Below, one piece after another: positions 8,613 to 17,207 of a stretch of DNA of 45,798 nucleotides. The notes below the pieces were generated by a model that worked only from the letters and a program-made list of their open reading frames with translations, did no database searches and was not told the DNA's origin. Made by a program: the position numbers and the translations under genes. Each line of letters starts with the position of its first letter. Positions within the stretch are counted from its first letter, which is position 1. The stretch comes from Phycisphaerales bacterium (GTDB lineage: Bacteria; Planctomycetota; Phycisphaerae; Phycisphaerales; UBA1924), in contig JAESRA010000155.1 of the NCBI GenBank assembly GCA_016764895.1, positions 1 to 45,798 of the forward strand, written 5' to 3'.

Positions 8613-8715
8613 GAGTGTCCTCGACCCGGCTTGTCATTGCTTGGGTCTGCAGGAGCATATACCGCTCAAGGCCGCCAACGGTTCTGGTATATTTGTGTTG
8701 GATCGGGTGCTCAAA

Positions 8716-10296
8716 TCAAGCGGCTTCGCTCAAAGTCTCTTCATTCTGAATGACCCGAAGGATCCGGTCATCGGACATCACCCGAGCATGCTCGCTCAGG
8801 GCACAGGTTTTGCCACGGAAGGTGATGCTCGGATGTCCCGTCTGGCCCAGTTCGATGGTTGATTCGCCCATGAGTTCAGTCGGGAACTCGACCCGGTACC
8901 CAGGGAGGTAAATGACGACTTTGGAGTAGATCGCTTTGTGGATATCAAGTTTGGCATGGGTGTTCTTGGACAAGATATGGAGAAGCCCGGCTTTGGCTTT
9001 GGTGAGTTGCTTCTGCCTGAGTTCCATCTCATCGATTTCAAACTGCATCCCCATTTGTTCTTCGATCTGTGACGCTGTGGGCTTGGCAATGGCGGACAAA
9101 TAGGTTTCTATCTTAGATTTCTGAGATTCGATCCCCGATTCGAGCCGTTCAAAGAATCCATCGATGGCCCGAACATGTGATTCCACTTCTGGGAGTGATC
9201 CGATCTCAATCACCGTCTCAACCCCCTGCACCGACCCAATCGCACCGATATTTCCGCCCATCGATGCTTGGACATGCCCGCCACGCACCGCTGCGTGTTC
9301 TGCGTGGAGTTCATTTTTTATGGTGATCTTTGAGTTGGTGATTTCCCCCTTGACCGAAACATTTCCACCGACATCAGCGATCACTGCTTCAAGATACCCG
9401 GCCTCAAGATTTTGACCGGCCGTGATGGTTCCGGTATCTTTTCCAGCCATTCCACGCGCCAGTGAGATATTCATAGTGGATTCGAGATTCGCCGCTTCGA
9501 CCAAGCCTCGGATGAGAATGTCGCCCTCAGCGCAAACGCTAAATTGATCGCGGACGGCCCCCCCAACGGTCACCATTCCTGGAAAGATAATTCGACCGGT
9601 TTGAAAATCAACATCTTCTTTGATTTCAAGTTCTGTGTTTACTGAAATTTGACCGGGCTCAGCGGTCAGTACTCCCGAGACCAGCGATGTGCATGTGCCG
9701 TCACTGGCGACATGGATCGAGGCGTCCAGTACACCTTCGTTTGATTTGCCTTCGTGGGCGGGGATAACTTTTCCAAAGATATCAGATCCGTCAAACCCGT
9801 CGGATCTTTTTGATTTCATCGCGATCTTGTCGCCTTTTTTCACGATCACAAACGCCATTTGGTCATAATGATTGACGGTTTCATCGCTGTAGGCTGTGGG
9901 ATTATCAGGTTCTGGTTCGAGTGCAGGCGGATTGTCGGGATCAAATGTTCCCTCCTTGATCGCATTTTTCCGGCTCTTGACGATCTCAACCTGCTTTGCG
10001 ATTGAGTCGGTCAATGTGTATGTGACACAGTTGCCGTTGATTGCCTTTTCACCTCTGGCGACAACCCTTTCATGGGGTTCTAGCGGTGCTTCGAGGACTT
10101 CCTCGCAGAGTTTGGCAAGATCATCGGCGTCTATGTATTGCGACAGCACTTCGTTACCAATCAAGAACGCATGGAGCGCATCGACATCCAGGCCCTTGAC
10201 TGATTCAAGCGGTTCAACATGCAGCGTGCCCTCGACCTTCGATGGGTTGGTCTGGAGCCGAAGCTGACGGTCTAAATCGCACTCGCCCTGAGACAT
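8716..10296 (-). CDS. FapA / DUF342 family polysaccharide-free beta-helix protein
   Basis: A protein of 526 residues with no signal peptide, so cytoplasmic. The FapA (DUF342) signature is clear: DKIAMKSKRSDGFDGSDIFG with KVIPAHEGK, then a glycine-rich repetitive region in the middle (ILIRGLVEAANLESTMNISL; LEAGYLEAVIADVGGNVSVK; AAVRGGHVQASMGGNIGAIG) that should fold as a right-handed beta-helix. A helical hairpin (residues about 385-445) interrupts before the C-terminal strand region. In other bacteria FapA-type proteins affect flagellar assembly or polar placement of chemotaxis or flagellar parts. Here it is the last gene of the che operon, 58 bp after cheY, which supports a role in that system. 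ATG at 10296 has AAGG upstream. Confidence 0.87.
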   Translation of the reverse strand: MSQGECDLDRQLRLQTNPSKVEGTLHVEPLESVKGLDVDALHAFLIGNEVLSQYIDADDLAKLCEEVLEAPLEPHERVVARGEKAINGNCVTYTLTDSIAKQVEIVKSRKNAIKEGTFDPDNPPALEPEPDNPTAYSDETVNHYDQMAFVIVKKGDKIAMKSKRSDGFDGSDIFGKVIPAHEGKSNEGVLDASIHVASDGTCTSLVSGVLTAEPGQISVNTELEIKEDVDFQTGRIIFPGMVTVGGAVRDQFSVCAEGDILIRGLVEAANLESTMNISLARGMAGKDTGTITAGQNLEAGYLEAVIADVGGNVSVKGEITNSKITIKNELHAEHAAVRGGHVQASMGGNIGAIGSVQGVETVIEIGSLPEVESHVRAIDGFFERLESGIESQKSKIETYLSAIAKPTASQIEEQMGMQFEIDEMELRQKQLTKAKAGLLHILSKNTHAKLDIHKAIYSKVVIYLPGYRVEFPTELMGESTIELGQTGHPSITFRGKTCALSEHARVMSDDRILRVIQNEETLSEAA

Positions 10297-10314
10297 GGAG
10301 TACCTTCTTCATGC

Positions 10315-10340
10315 GCAGAAACCCACAAGGGGCTTTCCGC
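10315..10340 (-). promoter_or_regulatory. Hairpin between cheY and the FapA gene
   Basis: GCAGAAACCC (10315-10324) can pair with GGGCTTTCCGC (10330-10340) around a 5-base loop, with one bulged base and one G-U-type pair. It lies between the cheY stop and the FapA start. There is no T-run behind it, so it may tune read-through or mRNA stability rather than terminate. Confidence 0.4.
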
Positions 10341-10354
10341 ATGTCGGTAGGGTC

Positions 10355-10729
10355 TTATGACCCGACCGCGCACTTGGCCAAGGTCTCGGTGATCCGCTCA
10401 GAGAGCAGATCAGGAGTGAATGGTTTGACTACATAGTTGTTTACACCAGCTTTGATCGCTTCGATCACTCGTGATTTTTCAGCTTCTGTGGTCACCATAA
10501 TCAATGGCGTGGTTTTATTGGTCTGGCGGAAGGTCGTGACAAAGGTCAGGCCGTCCATCACAGGCATGTTCCAGTCAACAAGGCACAGGTCTGGGTTGAA
10601 CGCGCCAATCTTTGACAGTGCGTCTTGGCCATCACATGCCTCTTCGATCTCGGTGTAGCCGAGTTGCTTGAGTACGGACTTTTGGATGTTCCGCATAGTT
10701 TTTGAATCGTCAATCAACAGAATCTTCAT
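10355..10729 (-). CDS. cheY: Chemotaxis response regulator CheY
   Basis: A single receiver domain of 124 residues that takes phosphate from CheA and would act on a motor or other output. The acidic pocket is Asp7/Asp8, the phosphorylated residue is Asp52 (CLVDWNMPVMDG), the switch threonines are Thr80/Thr81 and the conserved lysine is Lys102 (VVKPF). There is no output domain. The ATG at 10729 has AGGAG upstream. It sits between cheX and the FapA gene in the che operon; the neighbouring CheX is a CheY-phosphate phosphatase family, which fits signal termination in a system that shows no CheZ here. Confidence 0.95.
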   Translation of the reverse strand: MKILLIDDSKTMRNIQKSVLKQLGYTEIEEACDGQDALSKIGAFNPDLCLVDWNMPVMDGLTFVTTFRQTNKTTPLIMVTTEAEKSRVIEAIKAGVNNYVVKPFTPDLLSERITETLAKCAVGS

Positions 10730-10777
10730 TACATACTCCTGGTCGTCAGAGAATTGTGTACTAAGTGAGTGCCCGGC

Positions 10778-11266
10778 TCAAGCCGCGGCAGAGGTGGATA
10801 CTTCGACTTCGGCTTCGCGAAGAGCTACTTCAAGAACTACTTCGCCGCAATCGGTTGAACAAGGGATCAATACGCATGGCACACCGGACTGCAACGCAAT
10901 GGTGTGGTCAGCTCCGATGACTACCGACGGGCAAGAGATCGAGACGCCTTTGCGCTGAAACTCTGCTTTGGCATTTCCGGAAATCATATTGACCAACTCG
11001 CCGACAGCATCGGCAAAGTCGTCAGAATCGGCTTCATATTCTTCGCCGGTAAACAGAGTGACAATCGATCCAGCCGCTTCGAGCGGCATCGAAAGAACAA
11101 TGGTTCCGACCATAACCCCAGAGACTCCGATGATGCCTGAAACATCATGCGTTGCCTTGCGGTTGGTCTTGAGGCGGGGTTCACCAATCTCCACGGGGAG
11201 TTGGAACATTGTCGAAAACACATTCTGAATCGCGTTGACGAACGGGGTAATCATATTGGCGTCCAT
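10778..11266 (-). CDS. cheX: CheX family CheY-phosphate phosphatase
   Basis: A protein of 162 residues of the CheC/CheX/FliY phosphatase group, which removes phosphate from CheY-P. The active-site helix ADAVGELVNMISGNAKAEF gives the ExxN pair as Glu90 and Asn93. The single ExxN site and the N-terminal segment MDANMITPFVNAIQNVFSTM match CheX rather than the two-site CheC. It ends in an Ala/Glu-rich tail. The ATG at 11266 has AAGGAG a few bases upstream. It lies 31 bp after the cheA stop and 48 bp before the cheY start, so kinase, phosphatase and substrate are encoded in a row. Confidence 0.9.
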   Translation of the reverse strand: MDANMITPFVNAIQNVFSTMFQLPVEIGEPRLKTNRKATHDVSGIIGVSGVMVGTIVLSMPLEAAGSIVTLFTGEEYEADSDDFADAVGELVNMISGNAKAEFQRKGVSISCPSVVIGADHTIALQSGVPCVLIPCSTDCGEVVLEVALREAEVEVSTSAAA

Positions 11267-11297
11267 GCTTGACTCCTTGGTTAAAAACGCTGTGAAA

Positions 11298-13598
11298 TCA
11301 GCGGCCGCACATCGCGACGGGTTCTTGTGAGTGATTTGAATTTGACTGTGCCTTGGCCGAGTTTATGAGCTTGGCGATATCCATAATCAGGCTGACTGAT
11401 CCATCATTTCGGATGGTTGCTCCAGAGATCGGGCCTTCGCGTTGCACTCCATCGAGTGGTTTAATCACGATTTCCTGCTGGCCAATGACCGAAGAAACAT
11501 TCAGCCCGATGACCCGCTGGTTGTAGCTGATGACGACTACAAAGTCTTCATCTCCGCGTTTGCTCGGTGGTACATCAAATATTTCTTGGGCACTGATCAG
11601 CGGATAGACCTGCCCTCGCAGGTGGATCACAGGATCATTGCCCAGGCCGGAGAGTTGATCAGGTGATGGGCGGACGATCTCAGTGATATTGGTCAGCGGG
11701 ATTGCAAAGACCTCATCGGCAACAGCCACCATCATCGCGGGCATAATCGCCACAGTCAAAGGGATCGAGATCGTCAGGGTGGTCCCCTTGCCGGCCTCGG
11801 ATTCAATAGTAAGTTCGCCCTTGAGCTTTGATTCGATATTGGTGCGGACGACATCCATGCCAACGCCGCGCCCGGACAAGTCAGAAACCTGCTCCGCCGT
11901 TGAGAACCCCGCTTCGAGAATAAAGCGGAAGACCTCTTCATTTGACATCGTGCTTAGTTGTTCTTCAGTGACCAATCCTTTTTCGACGGCCTTTGCTCCG
12001 ATGATATTTCGGTCAAGCCCTTTACCATCATCGATGATCTGGACACACACATGCGAACCCGCATGCCCGGCAATCAGGTGGATTGTTCCAACCTCATCTT
12101 TACCCGCAGCAATACGATCTGCAGGGAGTTCGATGCCGTGATCGCCGGAGTTGCGGAGCAAGTGGACCAGCGGATCGCCGAGCCCTTCGATCACGGATTT
12201 GTCAACTTCGGTGTCGCCACCTTCGATGACCAGGTTGATTTTTTTCTCCGTTTTACCAGCCAGATCGCGGACGAGCCGGGGGTATTTACCGAAGATTTTG
12301 TCGAGCGGCTGCATCCGTGTCCGCATGACTGCGAGCTGGATATCGCCGGTGACCCGATCGAGCATCCCCGCAGTCGATTCCATCTGTTCGATGATCTCGT
12401 TGTCGATATTGGTTTTTTCGATAAAATCAGAGATCGCACCGATCCGATTTTTTTGGAGAACAAGCTCGCCGGCAAGGTTCATCAGTGATTCAAGTCGGCC
12501 GACCTCGACCCGGATAGTTTGTTCGATGGTTCCGATCGCCGTGCGTTTGGCTGCGGATTGTGGCCCGGCAGCAATATCGATTGCCGATGAGCCCGCCGCG
12601 CCTGGAAGTGACTGGTCGCTCGAATCCTGTGCTTGAGCCAAATCGCCGAAGGGGATTCCATCGGCATGGAGTGCGTCGAATCCATCCGCGTTAGCATCGA
12701 GCATTTCGTCTGTGTTGGCATCGCCGTTGATCCAACTCATGAGTCGTTCGGTGAGTGTATCGGTATTCCATGAGATCGCAATCTGGTTGTTGAGTTGTGC
12801 TGTTTGCTCTGCAAACAAAAGGCATAATCCATGCAATCGAGGAATCACTTGATTGATCGCATCGCTGCTCAGGCTATCCATGCTTTCTATAGCGGATTCG
12901 AGAATTTTGACGAGCGAAGTCATTTCAGAGATTTCGAAGAAGTCGATCGTTTTGAGGAGCTCATCGAAGAGATCGATCAAGGCATTGCTTGCGGCAACCC
13001 GTGTCGTTTCATCGCGAAGTTGCTCGACCTTGAGCACTGATTCATTGATGGTGTCATCAATATCACTCGCAAGGGCATCGATCAGATCAAGTTTCGAAGA
13101 GTCAAGCGACAGCTTGCGAACAGTACGCCCATCGGGGTGCGCTGCATCGATATCTGAACATGCGTCCAAATCAATGACAACAATCTCGTCATCATCAACA
13201 GCATTACCCTCGCCCAGTTTGCTCAAAGACGCAATCAAATCCGGGTCGGCGGCGGTGAGATCCATATTGCCAGCAATGATCTCGTCAAACTGAATCTTGA
13301 GTACATCGACTGCAGCAAGCAGTTGGTCCATTTCTGAGGAGCCGACAATGATCTCGCTATTGCGGGCAGCATTGAGTGCGCTCTCTGCGACATGTGCGAT
13401 CGCAACAAGATTTGTCAACGCGAGAAACGAAGCACTCCCTTTGATGGTGTGCAACGCTCGGAAGATCTGATTGAGCAACTCAGGGTCTTGCGGGGTGGCT
13501 TCAAGAGTCACCAGATCACCTTCAAGCTGTTCGAGCAGTTCGCCGGATTCTGTAATGAAATCTTGCAGAATTTCTGGGTCAAAGTCATTGATCGACAT
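11298..13598 (-). CDS. cheA: Chemotaxis histidine kinase CheA
   Basis: The central kinase of the array, 766 residues. Domains in order: HPt (residues 1-110) with phospho-accepting His50 in RALHTIKGSASFLAL; a 230-residue acidic linker region; dimerisation domain (RVEVGRLESLMNLAGELVLQ near 370); HATPase with N-box LVHLLRNSGDHGIE and glycine boxes DDGKGLD and GRGVGMDVVR; and a C-terminal CheW-like domain from about residue 620. I do not see a clear P2 (CheY-binding) domain. Instead residues 155-270 are helical (INESVLKVEQLRDETTRVAA, FFEISEMTSLVKILESAIES) and could be a degenerate second HPt without a histidine. ATG at 13598 with GAGG upstream; 14 bp behind cheR. Confidence 0.96.
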   Translation of the reverse strand: MSINDFDPEILQDFITESGELLEQLEGDLVTLEATPQDPELLNQIFRALHTIKGSASFLALTNLVAIAHVAESALNAARNSEIIVGSSEMDQLLAAVDVLKIQFDEIIAGNMDLTAADPDLIASLSKLGEGNAVDDDEIVVIDLDACSDIDAAHPDGRTVRKLSLDSSKLDLIDALASDIDDTINESVLKVEQLRDETTRVAASNALIDLFDELLKTIDFFEISEMTSLVKILESAIESMDSLSSDAINQVIPRLHGLCLLFAEQTAQLNNQIAISWNTDTLTERLMSWINGDANTDEMLDANADGFDALHADGIPFGDLAQAQDSSDQSLPGAAGSSAIDIAAGPQSAAKRTAIGTIEQTIRVEVGRLESLMNLAGELVLQKNRIGAISDFIEKTNIDNEIIEQMESTAGMLDRVTGDIQLAVMRTRMQPLDKIFGKYPRLVRDLAGKTEKKINLVIEGGDTEVDKSVIEGLGDPLVHLLRNSGDHGIELPADRIAAGKDEVGTIHLIAGHAGSHVCVQIIDDGKGLDRNIIGAKAVEKGLVTEEQLSTMSNEEVFRFILEAGFSTAEQVSDLSGRGVGMDVVRTNIESKLKGELTIESEAGKGTTLTISIPLTVAIMPAMMVAVADEVFAIPLTNITEIVRPSPDQLSGLGNDPVIHLRGQVYPLISAQEIFDVPPSKRGDEDFVVVISYNQRVIGLNVSSVIGQQEIVIKPLDGVQREGPISGATIRNDGSVSLIMDIAKLINSAKAQSNSNHSQEPVAMCGR

Positions 13599-13612
13599 AG
13601 TGAATACCTCGT

Positions 13613-14479
13613 TTATACAGCCATCACATGGGCAGGTTTTTGATAGCAGAATCCCTGGGGGATTGAGAGTTGTTGGAAATCTTCGGTCAGGTCTTTGATG
13701 CGTTCGGAGTGCCCAATGAACAGTGTGCCGTCCTTGGCCAACTGATTTGCAAACATCGAAACCACGCCTTTTTTCATCTCGTCATCAAAGTAAATCAGTA
13801 CATTCCGGCAGAAGATCACATCCCAAATACCATGACGCTTTGCAGCGAGTCGGTCTTTCAGATTGTGTTTTTCAAAGTTCACCATCGAACGAATGTCTTC
13901 TGAGAGCTGAAAGTTGCGGCCGTCTTCTTTGAAGTACCGATCCTTGATGAGCGATGGCGTAGTACGGACCGCATAGTTGTTGTATGTACCGCCTTGAGCA
14001 ACCTTGAGCGCTTTTTCAGAGATGTCAGTACCCAAAATCTCGATACGCCAATCACTGATCCGGACGCCGAGGGTTCTGTGCAAGAGCATGGCGAGTGTGA
14101 ACGGCTCTTCTCCGGTCGAGCAAGCCGCCGACCAAATTCGGATCCGCTTGTCTTTGGCGCGGGCCTCGAGCAGTTCGGGGAGTATCTGCCGTTCAAAGAC
14201 ATCGAGCTGCGCGTCATTTCTAAAGAAGCTCGTCTCATTGATGGTAATACGGTTGAACATCTCCTGGAACTCGTCCATCTGGTACGGCCCCATCGTCAGG
14301 TACAAGATGTACTGGTCAAAATCTTCCATATCCAACTCATGCAAGCGATTGGATAGACGAGATTCAAGAATGTACTTCTTGGGTTCTGGGAAGTGGATAC
14401 CTGAACGATCATAAATGATCTTGGACATCCGGTTGAACTGTTCAGTGGACATATGAATTTTCGTTGATGTTATTGTCAC
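13613..14479 (-). CDS. cheR: Chemoreceptor methyltransferase CheR
   Basis: This enzyme methylates receptor glutamates with S-adenosylmethionine; 288 residues. The N-terminal helical domain (FNRMSKIIYDRSGIHFPEPK, then KYILESRLSNRL) is typical. The SAM site is in IRIWSAACSTGEEPFTLAML, followed by ILGTDISEKAL and DVIFCRNVLIYFD. The start is a GTG at 14477-14479 with AAGGA seven bases upstream. Gene order is cheW then cheR then cheA, gaps of 35 and 14 bp. No methyl-accepting receptor is encoded in the window, so its substrates must be elsewhere in the genome. Confidence 0.95.
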   Translation of the reverse strand: MTITSTKIHMSTEQFNRMSKIIYDRSGIHFPEPKKYILESRLSNRLHELDMEDFDQYILYLTMGPYQMDEFQEMFNRITINETSFFRNDAQLDVFERQILPELLEARAKDKRIRIWSAACSTGEEPFTLAMLLHRTLGVRISDWRIEILGTDISEKALKVAQGGTYNNYAVRTTPSLIKDRYFKEDGRNFQLSEDIRSMVNFEKHNLKDRLAAKRHGIWDVIFCRNVLIYFDDEMKKGVVSMFANQLAKDGTLFIGHSERIKDLTEDFQQLSIPQGFCYQKPAHVMAV

Positions 14480-14514
14480 GATGGATTCCTTGTGTGTGTA
14501 ATCAGTTCAGCAGA

Positions 14515-15027
14515 TCAGGCTGCTTGTGTTTTTATTGCCCCAGCAGATTCGAGTGACTCAGTTGTCATGAGTTCGTCGAGATCCAGCAGGATCAGCAGCG
14601 TGTCTTTCATTTTGGCGACCCCTTTGATGAACCGAGCATCTGCACTGCTTGTGATCGCGGGCGCTTCTTCGATAATCGAAGGATTAATTTCCAAAACCTC
14701 ATGGACCGCATCAACGATGAAGCCAATGGTTGCCCCCTTAATCTCGACAACAATAATGCGTGATTCCTCGCAATGCTCACATTCCTTAAGACCGAATCGG
14801 GTCCGAAGATCAAGCACTGGGACAATCCGTCCACGAAGATTGATCACGCCGCAAACGCCAGGAGGGCTCTGAGGCACCTGAGTAAGGGACATCATTCGGT
14901 TGATCTCTTGCACACGAAGAATGTCAACAGCAAAGAGTTCTTTGCCAACATTGAAGCTCACCAATCTCAGTTGGTCAGTGCCAAATGAGCTGTTTGGTGT
15001 GGTTTGACCGATTTGGTTCATTGCCAT
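14515..15027 (-). CDS. cheW: Chemotaxis adaptor CheW
   Basis: This coupling protein joins receptors to CheA; 170 residues from the ATG at 15027 (MAMNQIGQTT), which has AAGGAG at the right distance. Sequence features are LVSFNVGKELFAVDILRVQE, then GVCGVINLRGRIVPVLDLRT with RFGLKECEH, and GFIVDAVHEVLEI, all characteristic of the CheW beta-barrel. A longer in-frame reading to 15207 would run back across the 10-bp tandem repeat and into cheB, and is rejected. The gene lies 115 bp behind cheB, the largest gap inside the che operon, and that gap holds the repeat. Confidence 0.94.
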   Translation of the reverse strand: MAMNQIGQTTPNSSFGTDQLRLVSFNVGKELFAVDILRVQEINRMMSLTQVPQSPPGVCGVINLRGRIVPVLDLRTRFGLKECEHCEESRIIVVEIKGATIGFIVDAVHEVLEINPSIIEEAPAITSSADARFIKGVAKMKDTLLILLDLDELMTTESLESAGAIKTQAA

Positions 15028-15040
15028 TGAAATCTCCTTA

Positions 15041-15090
15041 GTTGCATGCGGTCGCATGCGGATGCATGCAGATGCAAGCGGATGCAAGTC
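15041..15090. repeat. Five tandem 10-bp units in the cheW leader
   Basis: The stretch reads as five 10-base units (GTTGCATGCG, GTCGCATGCG, GATGCATGCA, GATGCAAGCG, GATGCAAGTC). The first three contain the palindrome GCATGC (15044, 15054, 15064), so neighbouring units can pair as hairpins with four-base loops. The array starts 14 bases upstream of the cheW start codon, on the 5' side of its ribosome site. Confidence 0.9.
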
Positions 15091-15142
15091 TCTATCGTCG
15101 CCTCTGGGCCTTGAAGTAAGTTCGGTATCGTGATTTCCGTAT

Positions 15143-16285
15143 TTATGCACTGATTCGATCAATAGCGTTGGTACCGGCACCGCCAGATTGGGCGGTTTCA
15201 CACACACGCTGGAGCACTTTCTGAATATCTATAGGACTTAGCACAGCATTGGCCGAGCCATTATCCACCACCGCCCGAGGCATCCCGTATACCACGCACG
15301 ATTGCTCGTTCTGAGCAATCACATGTCCCCCCTTATCTCGAATATCTCTGGCACCAATAGCCCCGTCCTCGCCCATTCCGGTAAGCTGGATCGCCAAGAC
15401 TCGGTCCCCAAAAAGTTTGGCGGCCGATGAAAACAAAAGATTCACAGACGGCTTGTACAAAGCCCCTTCGAGTTCGTCGAGCGAACGCGCAATCAGCTTC
15501 TTCCCAGCCACCAGGGTCGGTTTGAGATGCTTGCCTCCCAAAGCAATATAAATCTGAGGGGCGGTCATGCTTGTGCCGTGTTCAGCGATCGATGCACCGC
15601 AAGCACAATGATTATCCAAACGCTTCACCAATGAACGAGTAAAGAGTTCGGGCATATGCTGGGCAACAATAATCGGGACCGGGAGAGTCGCAGGCAGATT
15701 CGAGAATATCTTCTCAAGAATCGGCGGCCCACCTGTGGAAGACCCAATCACAATCGCATCAATATTGCTCGGCATCTCCCATTGTTCAAATGAAGTGCAC
15801 ATCCCATCAAGGGTCTTGGCGGCCGAGCGATCAATAGACATCGATTTGCGACCCGATGTTGTGACCGGATTCCGTAATCGACGCCGATGCCCCCCGATTG
15901 CTCGGAGTTTGGCCAGTAGATGCCGTTGAAAATCGGTATCATGTTGACCGACAACCTGGGGGTCTTTGGCAATAAAGTCCGCCGCGCCAATCTTCAGGGC
16001 TTTGAGAGCCTCAGAGCTGCCGTCGATGGTCAATGAGGAACACATCAAGATCGCGGGGTCATCGCCCTTACACTTGATCAAAATCTCTCGAAGAGCATCG
16101 ATCCCGTTCATGCGAGGCATCTCGATGTCCATCGTAATGAGATCAGGCTTGAGTTGGATCGCTTTTTCGACCGCCTCAACTCCATCTCGGGCAGTGCCCA
16201 CGACTTGGAGTGTGTCGTCGGACTGGATCATCTCTTTGATAACCTTGCGCATAAAAGCCGAATCGTCAACAATCAATACTTTCAC
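15143..16285 (-). CDS. cheB: Protein-glutamate methylesterase CheB
   Basis: This enzyme removes methyl groups from receptors (and deamidates glutamines), counteracting CheR; 380 residues. The N-terminal receiver domain has Asp7/Asp8 and the phosphorylated Asp53 (LITMDIEMPRMNG). The C-terminal esterase domain has its serine in IGSSTGGPP, histidine in VAQHMPELFT and aspartate in TGMGEDGAIGA. I chose the GTG at 16285 because GAGGAG lies seven bases upstream and the receiver then begins MKVLIVDDSAFMRK; an upstream ATG at 16327 would add 14 residues of unrelated sequence. It is the first gene of the che operon, just downstream of the tRNA-Leu terminator; I cannot identify its promoter with confidence. 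Confidence 0.95.
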   Translation of the reverse strand: MKVLIVDDSAFMRKVIKEMIQSDDTLQVVGTARDGVEAVEKAIQLKPDLITMDIEMPRMNGIDALREILIKCKGDDPAILMCSSLTIDGSSEALKALKIGAADFIAKDPQVVGQHDTDFQRHLLAKLRAIGGHRRRLRNPVTTSGRKSMSIDRSAAKTLDGMCTSFEQWEMPSNIDAIVIGSSTGGPPILEKIFSNLPATLPVPIIVAQHMPELFTRSLVKRLDNHCACGASIAEHGTSMTAPQIYIALGGKHLKPTLVAGKKLIARSLDELEGALYKPSVNLLFSSAAKLFGDRVLAIQLTGMGEDGAIGARDIRDKGGHVIAQNEQSCVVYGMPRAVVDNGSANAVLSPIDIQKVLQRVCETAQSGGAGTNAIDRISA

Positions 16286-16371
16286 AACCGTACTCCTCTG
16301 GTCAAAGAATTTACATACCAGAGGCATCGAACCGATCGGGTGAAGGCTTTATGCGGGGATCATGGATCGTC

Positions 16372-16409
16372 TAAAAATGAGAAGAAGCACCGGAAAACCG
16401 GTGCTTCTT
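16372..16409 (-). terminator. Rho-independent terminator of the tRNA-Leu gene
   Basis: AAGAAGCACCGG (16382-16393) and CCGGTGCTTCTT (16398-16409) form a perfect 12-bp stem with a four-base loop. Read on the minus strand it is followed by CTCATTTTT, giving a U-run. It lies 9 bases beyond the 3' end of the tRNA and upstream of cheB, so it should separate the two transcription units. Confidence 0.88.
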
Positions 16410-16417
16410 GCTTGCAA

Positions 16418-16501
16418 TGCCCAGAAGAGGACTCGAACCTCCACTCCCTTGCGAGAACCACCACCTCAAGGTGGCGCGTCTACCAATTCCGCCACCTGGG
16501 C
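16418..16501 (-). tRNA. tRNA-Leu (anticodon GAG)
   Basis: An 84-base class II tRNA. The acceptor arm GCCCAGG pairs with TCTGGGC (one G-U pair), discriminator A. The anticodon stem CCACC/GGTGG encloses the loop TTGAGGT, giving anticodon GAG for CUC/CUU leucine codons. A long variable arm (CTCGCAAGGGAG) and a T-arm with TTCGAGT are present. The 3' CCA is not encoded. CUC is a very common leucine codon in this window. Confidence 0.95.
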
Positions 16502-16529
16502 CGCGGATCCCGTCATCGACGGGGGAGGG

Positions 16530-16557
16530 AGTATACACCCTCGCTGCTCCGTGTCGA
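16530..16557 (-). promoter_or_regulatory. Probable promoter of tRNA-Leu
   Basis: On the minus strand TCGACA (16552-16557) and TATACT (16530-16535) are separated by 16 bp; each matches the sigma-70-type consensus at five of six positions. Transcription would start about 22 bases before the tRNA. The short leader can form a CCCGTC/GACGGG hairpin. Confidence 0.65.
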
Positions 16558-16706
16558 CCATGAATACCCTCAGATCGTGTCAAATCCACGATTTATGACG
16601 CGATTCCGTCACAGTCGCCATATGATTACGCTCTCTTATCAAGATCGGGTTAGAGTTCCGGTTCAGCAGGATCGTCCCAGTCCCAAGCTCCCTACAGAGG
16701 ATTATT

Positions 16707-17171
16707 ATGTCAAAAACAACTGCACAAGCACTCGATATCATCGTTCAAGGCGCAAAGAACGCCAATGTTTTCGGTTTGATCGAGCTTTCAGGCGATACCC
16801 TCACACTCAGCGCATGGGGGGCCGCCGAGCCCGCGTGTTACCGGGTGTACCTCGATTCCGACACCCCCATCATCGAACTCGCCACCAAAGACCGCTGGCT
16901 CTCTGAATCCATCGAAGCCGAACTCGTCGAGTCCGGCGACAAACTCGACGAACTCATCGAAGACGAACTCGTCGATCTTGGGTACGACGAAGATACCGGG
17001 GTCATCAAATTCGAGCACTACCGCTCCGACGACATGGAGTTTGTGTTCAGATCAAAGGTCATCCCCATGAACAACCAAGAACAATCCCAGGCATGCCTAC
17101 AGTGGTTGTTGGCCTACGAGCAGTGCTTTCGCCAGCTCGGGGATATGGACGATTCAAGCGAAGATTTATAA
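16707..17171 (+). CDS. YbjN-like small acidic protein
   Basis: A cytoplasmic protein of 154 residues with no signal or membrane segment. The ATG has AGAGG six bases upstream. The pattern of a short N-terminal helix, beta strands (VFGLIELSGDTLTLSAW, CYRVYLDSDTPIIELATKDR), a very acidic middle (EAELVESGDKLDELIEDELV), a further strand (DMEFVFRSKVIP) and C-terminal helices resembles the YbjN / type III chaperone-like fold. That assignment rests on pattern only. It is 36 bp upstream of the glycosyltransferase on the same strand, so the two are likely co-transcribed. Molecular role unknown. Confidence 0.7.
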   Translation: MSKTTAQALDIIVQGAKNANVFGLIELSGDTLTLSAWGAAEPACYRVYLDSDTPIIELATKDRWLSESIEAELVESGDKLDELIEDELVDLGYDEDTGVIKFEHYRSDDMEFVFRSKVIPMNNQEQSQACLQWLLAYEQCFRQLGDMDDSSEDL

Positions 17172-17207
17172 AGCTCAAGCCGCAGTGTTTGGGTCAAGGA
17201 CTGCATC

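Noticed and set aside
15028-15207. Longer CheW reading frame through the 10-bp repeat into cheB
   Set aside because: The ATG at 15027 has a good ribosome site, and CheW similarity begins only after it.
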